Assembly (NCBI GenBank): GCA_043778575.1 | Contig: JAYWFX010000007.1 | Coordinates: forward strand, 1-13,445 | DNA: 13,445 nt | Reading direction: 5' to 3' | DNA from: JAYWFX01 sp043778575 | GTDB taxonomy: Bacteria > Patescibacteriota > JACMRA01 | In this document: one piece after another, positions 1-7,088 of the stretch | Layout: each line of letters opens with the position of its first letter | How positions within the stretch are numbered: position 1 is the first letter of the stretch | Notes under the pieces: generated by a model | Told to the model about the DNA's origin: nothing | What the model saw: the letters and a program-made list of their open reading frames with translations, nothing else | Databases searched by the model: none | Position numbers and translations under genes: made by a program

Positions 1-351
1 GTCGCCAGTAACAATATAATGAGCATTTGAGTCATATGCTAATTCTAAAATCATATTATCTTTTGGATCTCTACACTTGGTTACTATCGTGTGAGTAGGG
101 ATAAATGTCGAATTTTTCTTCATTTTGGAAAGAAATGTGCTTATGATTACAGGGGTGATAATCCGTTTTGATCTTTGTGATATTCGCTCAATTTTACCCG
201 AACAAAATTTGCTATTCACTTCTTCCCATAGTGCGTTTGAGGTAATAATACTCACAGAGACATCATTGATCAGGTATTTTAGCAAACCCTCCATTTGATT
301 GTCAAAAACTAGTGATGAAATAAGTATATTGGTGTCTAAAATAATTCTCAT
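1..351 (-). CDS. PIN-domain toxin of a toxin-antitoxin pair (3' end cut by window)
   Basis: The frame starts at an ATG (349-351) and stays open to the window edge, giving the first 117 residues. It begins MRIILDTNILISSLVF, the typical first strand of PIN nucleases with the metal-binding Asp at residue 6. Further acidic positions fit the family: Glu43/Glu44 in ALWEEV, Asp98 in CRDPKDNMILELA, and Asp117 in IVTGD, the last residue visible. The layout matches the VapC-like PIN group often annotated 'putative toxin-antitoxin system toxin component'. By family knowledge these are Mg-dependent RNases whose targets vary, so the target here is unknown. The gene lies 8 bases after the stop of a small antitoxin-like gene on the same strand, the usual antitoxin-first order. 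No clear ribosome binding site is seen, so translational coupling is likely. Probably only about 20-30 residues are missing. Confidence 0.85.
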   Translation of the reverse strand, partial: MRIILDTNILISSLVFDNQMEGLLKYLINDVSVSIITSNALWEEVNSKFCSGKIERISQRSKRIITPVIISTFLSKMKKNSTFIPTHTIVTKCRDPKDNMILELAYDSNAHYIVTGD

Positions 352-359
352 ATCTATTT

Positions 360-668
360 TTACATCAAATCATTTTCAGACAATATTTGCATCATTTCAT
401 CTTCTGTATATTGTTCTTCAGGCTTTGGGAGGGTATTCATGAATTGTACAAAGGATCTTTTTTCTCTTAATTTCTGTTCATACCTAAGATCCAATAACAT
501 AATTTTGACCACATCTGGTCGATTGAGAGAAGAATATTTTTGATTATAAGTATCTATAAATTCAGCTAAGTCTGAGTCTATGTTTAGTCTTAGCGAGTAA
601 TGAGAACTTTTAGATGGCTTTTGTACCTTTTGCTTTTTTTGATTTTGGACTGGTATAGTCGTAGGCAT
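360..668 (-). CDS. Ribbon-helix-helix-like antitoxin
   Basis: This is a 102-residue protein with a basic, Lys/Gln-rich N-terminus (residues 9-20). A segment at about residues 24-62 follows: SLRLNID, then a helix with DLAEFIDTYN, then NRPDVVKIMLLDL. This strand-helix-helix pattern suggests a ribbon-helix-helix DNA-binding fold. The acidic C-terminal tail (PKPEEQYTEDEMMQ) would be the toxin-binding part. Its place directly before a PIN toxin supports an antitoxin that neutralises the nuclease and represses its own operon. The promoter region carries three phased repeats that could be the operator. I cannot assign a named antitoxin family. Confidence 0.7.
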   Translation of the reverse strand: MPTTIPVQNQKKQKVQKPSKSSHYSLRLNIDSDLAEFIDTYNQKYSSLNRPDVVKIMLLDLRYEQKLREKRSFVQFMNTLPKPEEQYTEDEMMQILSENDLM

Positions 669-681
669 GTAATATACCTAA

Positions 682-716
682 ATTATATGTTTATTTATGT
701 CAAAATATGTCAAATA
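682..716 (-). promoter_or_regulatory. Promoter/operator region of the toxin-antitoxin pair with phased repeats
   Basis: On the plus strand ATGTCAAA occurs at 697-704 and 707-714, and a third degenerate unit starting ATGT lies at 687. The units are exactly 10 bases apart, one helical turn. Read on the minus strand, the two good units each contain TTGACA (-35-like), and TATAAT lies at 682-687. The TTGACA to TATAAT distances are 20 and 10 bases, neither ideal, so the core promoter is uncertain. In-phase tandem repeats overlapping a promoter are what ribbon-helix-helix autorepressors commonly bind. Confidence 0.5.
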
Positions 717-728
717 TAGGCAAGTGGC

Positions 729-1208
729 TTATAATAGCTTCACAATCTCTTGCTCTATCATCTCTGGGGTTTCGGCGGATGCAAATCGTTTTACTGGATT
801 ACCGTCTGTATCGATCAGAAACTTGGTAAAATTCCACTTGATAGCTTTTTGATTTGCCTCGATCGGGAGAGATTCTTTGAGGTACGTAAAAATAGGGTGG
901 GCGTTGTCTCCGTTTACATCAATTTTTTCGGTGATCAAAAACGTCACGCCATAGTTTACTAGGCAGGTGGATTGGATAGTTTCTGCGTCGCCCGGCTCTT
1001 GACCGCCAAATTGGTTACAGGGAAAGCCGATTATCACCAAGCCTTTTTCGCTATATTTTTCATGCAGTTTCTGGAGCCCAGTATACTGAGGAGTATAGCC
1101 ACATTTGCTTGCAGTGTTTACTATCAAAACTACTTTTCCCCTAAAATCTGCAAAGTCAATTACTTTTCCACTGAGCGAATTGATACTGAAATCATATATT
1201 TGAGACAT
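729..1208 (-). CDS. Glutathione peroxidase family protein (Cys type, probably thioredoxin-dependent)
   Basis: The start MSQIYDFSINSLSG at 1208 matches the usual start of the family; an in-frame ATG at 1217 would add only MFC. From 1208 the protein has 159 residues, a normal length. It shows the catalytic tetrad: peroxidatic Cys36 in NTASKCGYTPQY, Gln70 in NQFGGQEPG, and Trp125-Asn126 in KWNFTKFL. Cys82 (IQSTCLVNYG) sits where Cys-type members have the resolving cysteine. By family knowledge, such two-cysteine members reduce peroxides with electrons from thioredoxin rather than glutathione. The gene is cytoplasmic, with no signal peptide. It is the last gene of a probable minus-strand operon, 51 bases after the 382-residue gene, and no convincing promoter of its own is visible. 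Confidence 0.92.
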   Translation of the reverse strand: MSQIYDFSINSLSGKVIDFADFRGKVVLIVNTASKCGYTPQYTGLQKLHEKYSEKGLVIIGFPCNQFGGQEPGDAETIQSTCLVNYGVTFLITEKIDVNGDNAHPIFTYLKESLPIEANQKAIKWNFTKFLIDTDGNPVKRFASAETPEMIEQEIVKLL

Positions 1209-1259
1209 ACAAAACATCTACCAACCAAACCCAATTTTAGGCAAGCGGCGTTTTACTAT

Positions 1260-2408
1260 TTAGTTGTGATTATTTTTTAGTAGATATGGAAAGGCTAAAT
1301 TTCTAGAATAGCCATTATATTTTTGTTCTTCAGTTGAAGACCTCTTTTTAGTACCAGTTTTAGCACCTGAAAAATGTATATCATAACTATCTGATTGGTA
1401 ACCTCCTTTTTCTACAGAATTAGAAATAGACGATAAGAACTCAAATAAATATCCTATTCCAGTAGCATTATCGCAACTACCATGACCGCTTACAATGGAA
1501 ATCTGGTCATTTTCATCTAATTCAAAATCAATCTTGCCACAGTTGTACGATCCTAAGTATGTCTCAGCTAAAAAATCTAGTATCCCGTTTTGATTTAATT
1601 TCAACTTTTCAATGATTGTTAATTTTAACTCTGCGTATTTTACTCTTTCATTTTCACCTGCCATATATAAATCTGACAATATTATAGTCAAACTTCTCTC
1701 ATCATAATCTTGAGGAATCTTGTTGTTGAGTAAGTCTTCTAAAAAATATCCTGTTAAATAACTAACACCCCTTTCCTTCATTTGATTGAAACGTATCTGA
1801 ATATTTCTACAAATTGATTCTGCACATTGGTCAATAAATATTGGATTATGGTCACAAAGCTTTTTACTTTTTTCCTCTAAGTGTAAATTTGGAGTACGTC
1901 TTTGGTATTCTTTTTGGATTAATATTTCTTCAAGTTTTGAATATATTTGCTCTTTGACCTGTGTTTCGTCGTACAGAAATGATTTTTTGGCATCGTACAT
2001 TAGTAGTGCCAAGAGTTGTATGTCTGGGAGATTGGTAATTTTAAAACTCTCATTATCCTTAAAACTAAATTGAAATGTCTTGTCACCTGTTTTGGTTAAT
2101 TTACTTAGGTGAGCGTGATGATTATACGGGATAGGCATATTCGACGCCATTGCCCATCTACTTTCTGATTGATTTGAGTCTAATTTCCGTAGACTACTTA
2201 CCCCCCCCTGATATCTATCTATCATTGTAGACACACTATTTGCTTGTGTTGGATAGTTTACTTTCATATATAACTCCAGATTGGTCTCATCTAAAACCAA
2301 GGGTTTCCAAACATGACCAATCTCAACCATAAAACGATCGACTGGGTTTGCATCAAAATCAAAAATTTGTGGTAGCTTATTTGTTTCAGTTTTTCTTGGT
2401 GTCTCCAT
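1260..2408 (-). CDS. Hypothetical protein, 382 residues
   Basis: I do not recognise this protein. It has no signal peptide or membrane segment. A middle part (about residues 130-270) looks helical and charged. The C-terminal third contains a glycine-rich stretch, SGHGSCDNATGIGYLFEFL (about 308-326), and a basic, Ser/Thr-rich tail. The start lies 7 bases after the stop of the M29 peptidase gene, so it is probably co-transcribed and coupled. Its DNA is more AT-rich than the preceding genes: sampled 60-base rows have 15 and 19 G+C, against 24 and 29 in rows of the peptidase gene. This may indicate separate ancestry. A run of eight G (minus strand, 2201-2208) in codons for Gln-Gly-Gly-Val is a possible slippage site. 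Coding status is supported by length and gene packing only. Confidence 0.75.
   Translation of the reverse strand: METPRKTETNKLPQIFDFDANPVDRFMVEIGHVWKPLVLDETNLELYMKVNYPTQANSVSTMIDRYQGGVSSLRKLDSNQSESRWAMASNMPIPYNHHAHLSKLTKTGDKTFQFSFKDNESFKITNLPDIQLLALLMYDAKKSFLYDETQVKEQIYSKLEEILIQKEYQRRTPNLHLEEKSKKLCDHNPIFIDQCAESICRNIQIRFNQMKERGVSYLTGYFLEDLLNNKIPQDYDERSLTIILSDLYMAGENERVKYAELKLTIIEKLKLNQNGILDFLAETYLGSYNCGKIDFELDENDQISIVSGHGSCDNATGIGYLFEFLSSISNSVEKGGYQSDSYDIHFSGAKTGTKKRSSTEEQKYNGYSRNLAFPYLLKNNHN
2201..2208 (-). repeat. Homopolymer G8 tract inside the 382-residue gene
   Basis: Eight consecutive C on the plus strand read as GGGGGGGG in the coding strand, near codon 68 (YQGGVSS). It is the only G/C run of this length I see in an AT-rich window. 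Such tracts can slip in replication or cause sequencing length errors. Either would shift the frame early in the protein. Confidence 0.6.
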
Positions 2409-2415
2409 AATACGC

Positions 2416-3495
2416 TCATTGTAGCAAAATACTGCTGGGTGAGCAAGGCTGTATCACATAACTATCATTTTCAAAGATTATCTCGTTGTCTACGGTTACG
2501 GTGTCGGTCTGTAAAAATAGGTCTACGTGAAATCTGGCTTTGTGGCTGGAGATGCCCTCCTTTTTGTATACGCTGTGTTTTTCGCCCATAGACAAATGGA
2601 CACCTACGATTCGCTCAAATGCTGTGATATCGCCTAGCACCAATGATTTTGACATAGCCCTGTTGAGACCAAAACCAATTTCTCTGATGATAGGACGCTC
2701 TAAAGCTGCCACGTTTTGTACCACAAATATAAACTCCTGCGGGGCGTTATCTGACCATCCGACCACCAAACCCTCTTTGATATCGACTCGAAAAATCTCT
2801 GGGAGCATAATTTCAAACTTGGTATCAGCAAAGGCGTACACCCAAAACGAACCATTCATCGTGCTCAAGTCTTTGGCCTCTGTAAACACCTCGCCGATAG
2901 GAAATGTCCCCCCGATATTTGGCATATTTGTGTAGTCGCCTGTGTTGAGTTTGGGGATTTCTACGCCGCCATGTACCATTACTTCACAGGTTTGATCGCC
3001 GTTTCTGGTTTTAATTCTGAGGTTTTCGCAGTTTCCTAGTTTTTGTTGGAGTTTTGGTCCCATGACGCCGTACCAATTAGGATCATAGCTGAGTGAGTTG
3101 ATATATATTTCCCAGGTTTCGGGTGGATTTCTATAGAGATGGACGTGCTCGATGACCTTGAGCTTTTTATTGAATAGGTGGATACGAATCCTAAACTCAT
3201 CCAGTCTAAAGCTACTTGTCTGCACCATCACTACCAAATCCTGCGGGCTCAGACTATCAAATAATGCGATAATCTCATCTTTGGAAACAGTCTCAAAATC
3301 CACAAATTGGGCATCGGGTAGGGCGGTTTTGTAGGCACTTGTCAGGATGTTTGTGAGTTCGTTTTGCGTGTCAAATACCACCAGAGCTTTGTTTATAGTA
3401 GAATCAAACTTGATGGAATGCTGTAAAATATCAGAGACGTTTTGGGTGGCTTTTCGTGATAGTTCTGGTAGATTTTTAGCTAGTTCGTCTGGCAT
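2416..3495 (-). CDS. M29-family aminopeptidase (AmpS / aminopeptidase T-like)
   Basis: This is a 359-residue metallo-aminopeptidase, likely cytoplasmic, expected to remove N-terminal residues from peptides. The C-terminal half carries the M29 metal and catalytic pattern in order: Glu202 in FPIGEVFTE; Glu272 in IREIGFGLN; His300 in ERIVGVHLSMG; Tyr310 in SVYKKEG; His323 and Asp325 in ARFHVDLF. These correspond to the Glu-Glu-His-Tyr-His-Asp set known for this family. The spacing from His300 to His323 is shorter than I recall for characterised members, which may mark a divergent subgroup. The first 195 residues are weakly conserved, as is usual. The gene overlaps the upstream SRPBCC gene by 16 bases, so translational coupling is likely. 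Length is a little under the roughly 400 residues of typical members. Confidence 0.8.
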   Translation of the reverse strand: MPDELAKNLPELSRKATQNVSDILQHSIKFDSTINKALVVFDTQNELTNILTSAYKTALPDAQFVDFETVSKDEIIALFDSLSPQDLVVMVQTSSFRLDEFRIRIHLFNKKLKVIEHVHLYRNPPETWEIYINSLSYDPNWYGVMGPKLQQKLGNCENLRIKTRNGDQTCEVMVHGGVEIPKLNTGDYTNMPNIGGTFPIGEVFTEAKDLSTMNGSFWVYAFADTKFEIMLPEIFRVDIKEGLVVGWSDNAPQEFIFVVQNVAALERPIIREIGFGLNRAMSKSLVLGDITAFERIVGVHLSMGEKHSVYKKEGISSHKARFHVDLFLQTDTVTVDNEIIFENDSYVIQPCSPSSILLQ

Positions 3496-4391
3496 AGTGT
3501 TTGGATTTTGGCTAGGGCTTCATCCCATTTTTTGTCAAAGTGGTTGTACTCTTTTTTGGTGATTTCTTGGTATATTTCTAGGGTGGTTGTCGTGGTTGAT
3601 GTGTCTAAAGTTTTCTCGGTCAAAGTGTAGGTCTCTCGTGCACCTTTCCAGCCAGCAAACTCTGGGTTATCTAGATCTTCAAATTCAGCTACGATCGATC
3701 CAAGATGCTCAAACGACATTTGAAAATAGGGGATAGAGACTTTTACTAGGCTACTCAGACCGCTACCATCTGGACTCATGAATCTGACTTTTTTATCGTA
3801 TTCTAGCTCGCCTTCGTAGCAGGATCCATCACAAAACGATGTAGTCCACAGAGGGTATGTTTGTTTGCTCCAGAGAGTTTCCCAGACCTTTTTGCTACTG
3901 ACTGGTATCTCGATAGTTTTTAGAATCACTGCGTTGTTTGGGTTGTACTTTCGTTTGGTATGTTTTTTAAAATTTTCTAGTATAGCTGACCAACCAGCTC
4001 GTTGCTGCTCCAGACTATTTGTATCTTCTGTCGTAAATGAGATGGTTACGGTCGTGTTTCCCTTGATTGGTGTGTCAGCCTCAAAAGTCACAGTCCCAAA
4101 TCTGTCATCAGCAGCTATATCAGCAATTTCTTTCCTCATAGCATACACAATCTTTTGGTTTGGAATAATCTCGGTGTAAACTCCACCAAATTCAAAATCA
4201 TGGACACCAGCTGCATCCTTAAACTCTATACTCCATTTGCCGCCGACTTTAGGGTCGATACTCACCTTACCAACTGACCAGCCGCCACCAGCAGTAGACC
4301 AACGGCGATTGTCCTCAGGGTTCAAATAGGTATCAAAAACATCTTCTACTTTTGCTCGGATGATAGTCGATATAGTGATTATTTCAGACAT
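3480..4391 (-). CDS. Two-domain SRPBCC / AHSA1-like protein
   Basis: This 303-residue protein is built of two tandem START-like (SRPBCC) domains, about residues 1-146 and 152-303. Domain 1 shows the AHSA1 pattern: I-RAKVEDVFDTYLNPEDNRRW, then GGKWSIEF, GGVYTEIIPNQKIVYA, a TTVTISF strand, and a long C-terminal helix around QQRAGWSAILENFKKH. Domain 2 repeats it: IEIPVSSKKVWETLW, YDKKVRFMSPDG, ETYTLTEK, TTTTLEIYQE, ending in a helix with FDKKWDEALAKIQ. The fold binds hydrophobic ligands or acts with Hsp90; the ligand here cannot be told from sequence. No signal peptide is seen. It is the first gene of the minus-strand cluster running to the peroxidase. A TTGACA lies upstream (4424-4429, minus strand) but lacks a good -10 box. 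Confidence 0.82.
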   Translation of the reverse strand: MSEIITISTIIRAKVEDVFDTYLNPEDNRRWSTAGGGWSVGKVSIDPKVGGKWSIEFKDAAGVHDFEFGGVYTEIIPNQKIVYAMRKEIADIAADDRFGTVTFEADTPIKGNTTVTISFTTEDTNSLEQQRAGWSAILENFKKHTKRKYNPNNAVILKTIEIPVSSKKVWETLWSKQTYPLWTTSFCDGSCYEGELEYDKKVRFMSPDGSGLSSLVKVSIPYFQMSFEHLGSIVAEFEDLDNPEFAGWKGARETYTLTEKTLDTSTTTTTLEIYQEITKKEYNHFDKKWDEALAKIQTLCQTN

Positions 4392-4527
4392 GTATCTACT
4401 GAGAAACTAGATTCCAGCCTATTTGTCAACCCCCACAATCTGTGATCTACTAATTCAAAACTAAGTATATTTGTCTTTAGTTAGCTTTGATTGACAAGTT
4501 CCTAGTGGTTGTCCAGATTAACGGATT

Positions 4528-4869
4528 ATGATTCGAATCGCATTTCACCTAGTGGTCAACGCAGTGATTATTTTGGTTCTCTCCACTATTCTCAAGGGGT
4601 TTGATGTCTCCAGTTTCTCAGCTGCTTTTGTTTTTGTCGCCGTGCTCAGTGTGGTAAATAGCTTTGTCCTGCCACTCATAAAGCTTTTTACTTTCCCGAT
4701 TAATTGGTTTAGCCTTGGATTATTTAATCTACTTCTGAATCTGGGAGCTATTATGTTTGTGATAAACATCCTCAAGGGGGTAAATATCTCCAGCAACTAT
4801 TTCCTCAACCTGATAATTATCTTGGTGTCTCTAACGGTCGGGAATTCACTCGGGAAAATGATCAGTTGA
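4528..4869 (+). CDS. Phage holin family 4 (YvlD-like) membrane protein
   Basis: This 113-residue, very hydrophobic protein has four predicted membrane helices, roughly at residues 4-23, 28-50, 58-82 and 88-109. The motif VLSVVNSFVLPLIKLFTFPINWFSLGLF is typical of the small Pfam family named 'mycobacterial 4TM phage holin, superfamily IV', found in many bacteria. Despite the name, chromosomal members such as YvlD are not shown to be lytic holins, and there are no phage genes here, so an envelope role is more likely. It stands alone on the plus strand, divergent from the SRPBCC gene (136 bases apart). It is convergent with the sigma-like gene, the stops being 8 bases apart, and I see no hairpin terminator between them. 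Confidence 0.85.
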   Translation: MIRIAFHLVVNAVIILVLSTILKGFDVSSFSAAFVFVAVLSVVNSFVLPLIKLFTFPINWFSLGLFNLLLNLGAIMFVINILKGVNISSNYFLNLIIILVSLTVGNSLGKMIS

Positions 4870-4877
4870 TTTGGTTT

Positions 4878-5750
4878 TTAATAATATTCTTTGAACCTTC
4901 TGAGTCGAGGGTCAGATTCGTGATTATTTAATTTTATTATTCCGTTATTTAGTGATGTGCTGATAGTGCTGAGTGTTAAATTAAGAATTCTTGATATTTC
5001 TGTGCGTGCCATGGGGATACCATTTGTTGTTAATCCATAGATCATGCAAACGATTTGTTTTTGATTCTTTTTTAGTATATCCGCACAGCATAATCCGCTT
5101 ATTAATTCTAATCTTTGGACATATTCATCTGGTGTATCAGATTTTGACTTGGCATAATTAAAGCTATGCTGTTGATGCTCAGATATCTCTCCGTCAAACG
5201 ACACCACATTATAGTTTCCAGAAGCCCAGTCGCGTAAAATAAACTCTAATTCATCACATTTTTCTTTTATTTTTTTCGCAGATGTGTTAATGAGCACACT
5301 TTTTGCATATTCAGATCTACAGACTCGAATAGCAATGTCAATATTTCTCGTATCGCTAGCTTTTAGCTCCTCTTTCAAAATATTTTGGAATCTGAGAATG
5401 TATTTCCTGATATCTTTCGGCATTGGAATCATAGCCTGTTCATGTCTAAATTCTTTGAGCTGTGCTAGGTGAGTGATGGCAAAATCCTCAAAACTTGTAT
5501 TTTCAGATTTAGAATTGTATGTGTCAATGCAACGAAAAATAATATCTGTCCCTTCGTCAAATATATCTTTGTAGGTAGCACTCCCAAAAATGAGCTTGTC
5601 TGTTCCCAATTCCCATAATCTACACAACTCATCAGGGTCTATTCGTAAATAGATTCTCATAGCTTGGTGAATCAGCATGCCTTGTTGTAATGCAAGTAAG
5701 TATTTTTGATTTTGATATTCACGACTTCCTTTTTCAGCAGAGATTTCCAT
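4878..5750 (-). CDS. Divergent sigma-70-family-like transcription factor
   Basis: This 290-residue cytoplasmic protein appears to keep the outline of a sigma factor. Residues 66-111 (EGTDIIFRCIDTYN, SFEDFAITHLAQLKEFRHE, IPMPKDIRKY) line up with regions 2.2-2.4 and the start of region 3 of housekeeping sigma factors, where one finds an 'EG..GLM.AVEKFD', 'FSTYA..WIRQ' and 'I.IP.H' order. Residues 227-290 follow region 4: QKQIVCMIYGLTTNGIPMARTEISRILNLTLSTIS, then a recognition-helix-like segment and a tail, SDPRLRRFKEYY, like the 'HPSRSRKLRDFL' end of RpoD-type proteins. The middle (about 112-212) is divergent and the core-binding aromatic residues are weak. It probably binds RNA polymerase and directs it to special promoters, or is a transcription factor derived from a sigma factor. 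It lies 75 bases after murB and may be co-transcribed. Confidence 0.62.
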   Translation of the reverse strand: MEISAEKGSREYQNQKYLLALQQGMLIHQAMRIYLRIDPDELCRLWELGTDKLIFGSATYKDIFDEGTDIIFRCIDTYNSKSENTSFEDFAITHLAQLKEFRHEQAMIPMPKDIRKYILRFQNILKEELKASDTRNIDIAIRVCRSEYAKSVLINTSAKKIKEKCDELEFILRDWASGNYNVVSFDGEISEHQQHSFNYAKSKSDTPDEYVQRLELISGLCCADILKKNQKQIVCMIYGLTTNGIPMARTEISRILNLTLSTISTSLNNGIIKLNNHESDPRLRRFKEYY

Positions 5751-5825
5751 ATAAGCTCTAGCAAAGCATATTTTTACTCAGATGACAATCATACAAACAC
5801 TATCGAAAGCAGACCTAAACATCCC

Positions 5826-7016
5826 CTACAAAATATTGATTTCTGGGTCTAGTTCTATGCCGAGCTGAGCTTTTGTTTCGGACTGTATGTGGTTTATGAT
5901 TTGCTGGATATCACTGCTAGTTGCTTTTCCTTTGTTGACGATAAAGCTAGCGTGACCATGGGCTACTTCAGCATCTCCTACTGTATATCCTTTTAGATTG
6001 AGGATTCTGTCGGTGATATAGCCGCTGGATGGCACTGGTAGATTGAGTCTGACTTGATCTGCGGTCAGTATATTTTTAAATACACAGCCAGCTGACATTC
6101 TGGGTTGGATACTTTTGCGTTTTGCCCATATTTGTGCAGTTTTCTTGGCTTTTGCGACTATTTCCGCATCGTCTGGTTTATAGAGTTCTAGGGTGATATC
6201 GACGATAATCACATCACTATTTTCACGAAGTAGGCTCTGATCGTAGCCAAAATGCATATCCTCAAGGCTCACAGTAACTTGTTTATACGAAGTCAGTATT
6301 TTGTTTGAATCGTACTCTGGAAACAAAGCCGTCGCACTATGAAAATATTCCGCCAGATGATGTGTGCCGCCGTGGATATTGTTGTACAACGCTCCACCCA
6401 TGGTGCTCGGGATATAGGCAAACCATTGGAGACCAGTCAAACCTCGGCTGAGAGTGATACTGGTTGCGTAGCCGACATCCACCCCAGAATCGAATTTTAC
6501 CAAAACTTTTTCACCAATCTCCTCAAAGTCTAAATCCTCAAACGAATACATATCAGATCCAGATTCGCCATGCCTTGGTGGTATTATGGTTTTATCAATG
6601 GCTGTGTCCAGACTTGCTTTGTTTAGATTTTTATTGTCCCAGCTCAGTGAGTTTTGCTCATTTACAGCATTTTCTATACTGTTTAATGTAGTGGCAGAAT
6701 TGCTATTTAAATCGTGAATTTCTATTTTTCGGGATTTGTTGATGATGACTAGACCGTGAATACCATGATCTGGAACCAGCACATTGGCACCACGCCCGAG
6801 AATACGGATAGGAATATGATGTTTCACAGCAATGTTCGCTAGCTCGGGAAGTTTTTGAGAATCGTTTAGCTCGACTAAAATATCTGCATTTCCTCCGACA
6901 CCCCAAGTCGTGTAAGGCGCAATAGGGCAGTCTATTTTGGGAGAAAAGTCCACTATTTCAGATAAAAATCCAGCTAAAGATTCTTGTGTATTTTGATTGT
7001 TTTGATTATCAGACAT
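5826..7016 (-). CDS. murB: UDP-N-acetylenolpyruvoylglucosamine reductase (MurB) with an internal insertion
   Basis: MurB is an FAD enzyme that reduces UDP-GlcNAc-enolpyruvate to UDP-MurNAc in peptidoglycan synthesis. Visible motifs are: PYTTWGVGGNADILVE (34-49), ILGRGANVLVPD (72-83, FAD-binding), GLTGLQWFAYIPSTMGGAL (192-210), FGYDQSLLRE (256-265), QPRMSAGCVFKN (304-315), HASFIVNKGKAT near the end, and LDPEINIL with the expected catalytic Glu392. The position of the usual proton-donating Ser in the AGSxFKN motif is Cys311. About 65 low-complexity, Asn/Asp/Ser-rich residues (103-168) are inserted between IEIHD and VLVKFDSGVDVG, where most MurBs run straight on; this explains 396 residues instead of about 300-340. 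The IHGGTHHLAEYF segment (214-225) also differs from the usual 'NAGAYG' type. The family is clear; full activity is not certain. Confidence 0.88.
   Translation of the reverse strand: MSDNQNNQNTQESLAGFLSEIVDFSPKIDCPIAPYTTWGVGGNADILVELNDSQKLPELANIAVKHHIPIRILGRGANVLVPDHGIHGLVIINKSRKIEIHDLNSNSATTLNSIENAVNEQNSLSWDNKNLNKASLDTAIDKTIIPPRHGESGSDMYSFEDLDFEEIGEKVLVKFDSGVDVGYATSITLSRGLTGLQWFAYIPSTMGGALYNNIHGGTHHLAEYFHSATALFPEYDSNKILTSYKQVTVSLEDMHFGYDQSLLRENSDVIIVDITLELYKPDDAEIVAKAKKTAQIWAKRKSIQPRMSAGCVFKNILTADQVRLNLPVPSSGYITDRILNLKGYTVGDAEVAHGHASFIVNKGKATSSDIQQIINHIQSETKAQLGIELDPEINIL
6282..6295 (+). repeat. Repeat word, copy 1 (TTTATACGAAGTCA)
   Basis: A 14-base exact match to copies 2 and 3, containing the 12-base core TATACGAAGTCA at 6284-6295. 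It lies inside murB, antisense to the gene, where the coding strand reads Leu-Thr-Ser-Tyr-Lys. Confidence 0.85.
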
Positions 7017-7088
7017 GTCACCACAAATCGTGAAATGAGTTTTTTTTTATGGCAAATTTCCAACTTATTCACCTCTAGATTTTTTGTC

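Noticed and set aside
1430..1490. HGSCDNATG in the 382-residue protein looks a little like the metal-binding DNASG motif of M28 peptidases.
   Set aside because: The other M28 metal ligands and spacing are absent, so no peptidase function is claimed.
4424..4429. TTGACA on the minus strand ahead of the SRPBCC gene, as a -35 box.
   Set aside because: No acceptable -10 sequence lies 16-18 bases downstream, so a promoter is not called.
4501..4556. CCTAGTGGT occurs twice, at 4501-4509 and 4548-4556, around the start of the membrane protein gene.
   Set aside because: It is nine bases long and seen only twice, with no symmetry or other support.
4528..4869. A prophage holin as evidence of a prophage.
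   Set aside because: The family is widespread in chromosomes, and no integrase, capsid, lysin or attachment site is present nearby.
6226..6235. CACGAAGTAG, a possible fifth, degenerate copy of the repeat close to copy 1.
   Set aside because: It differs from the 14-base word at four positions and is fully explained as murB coding sequence.
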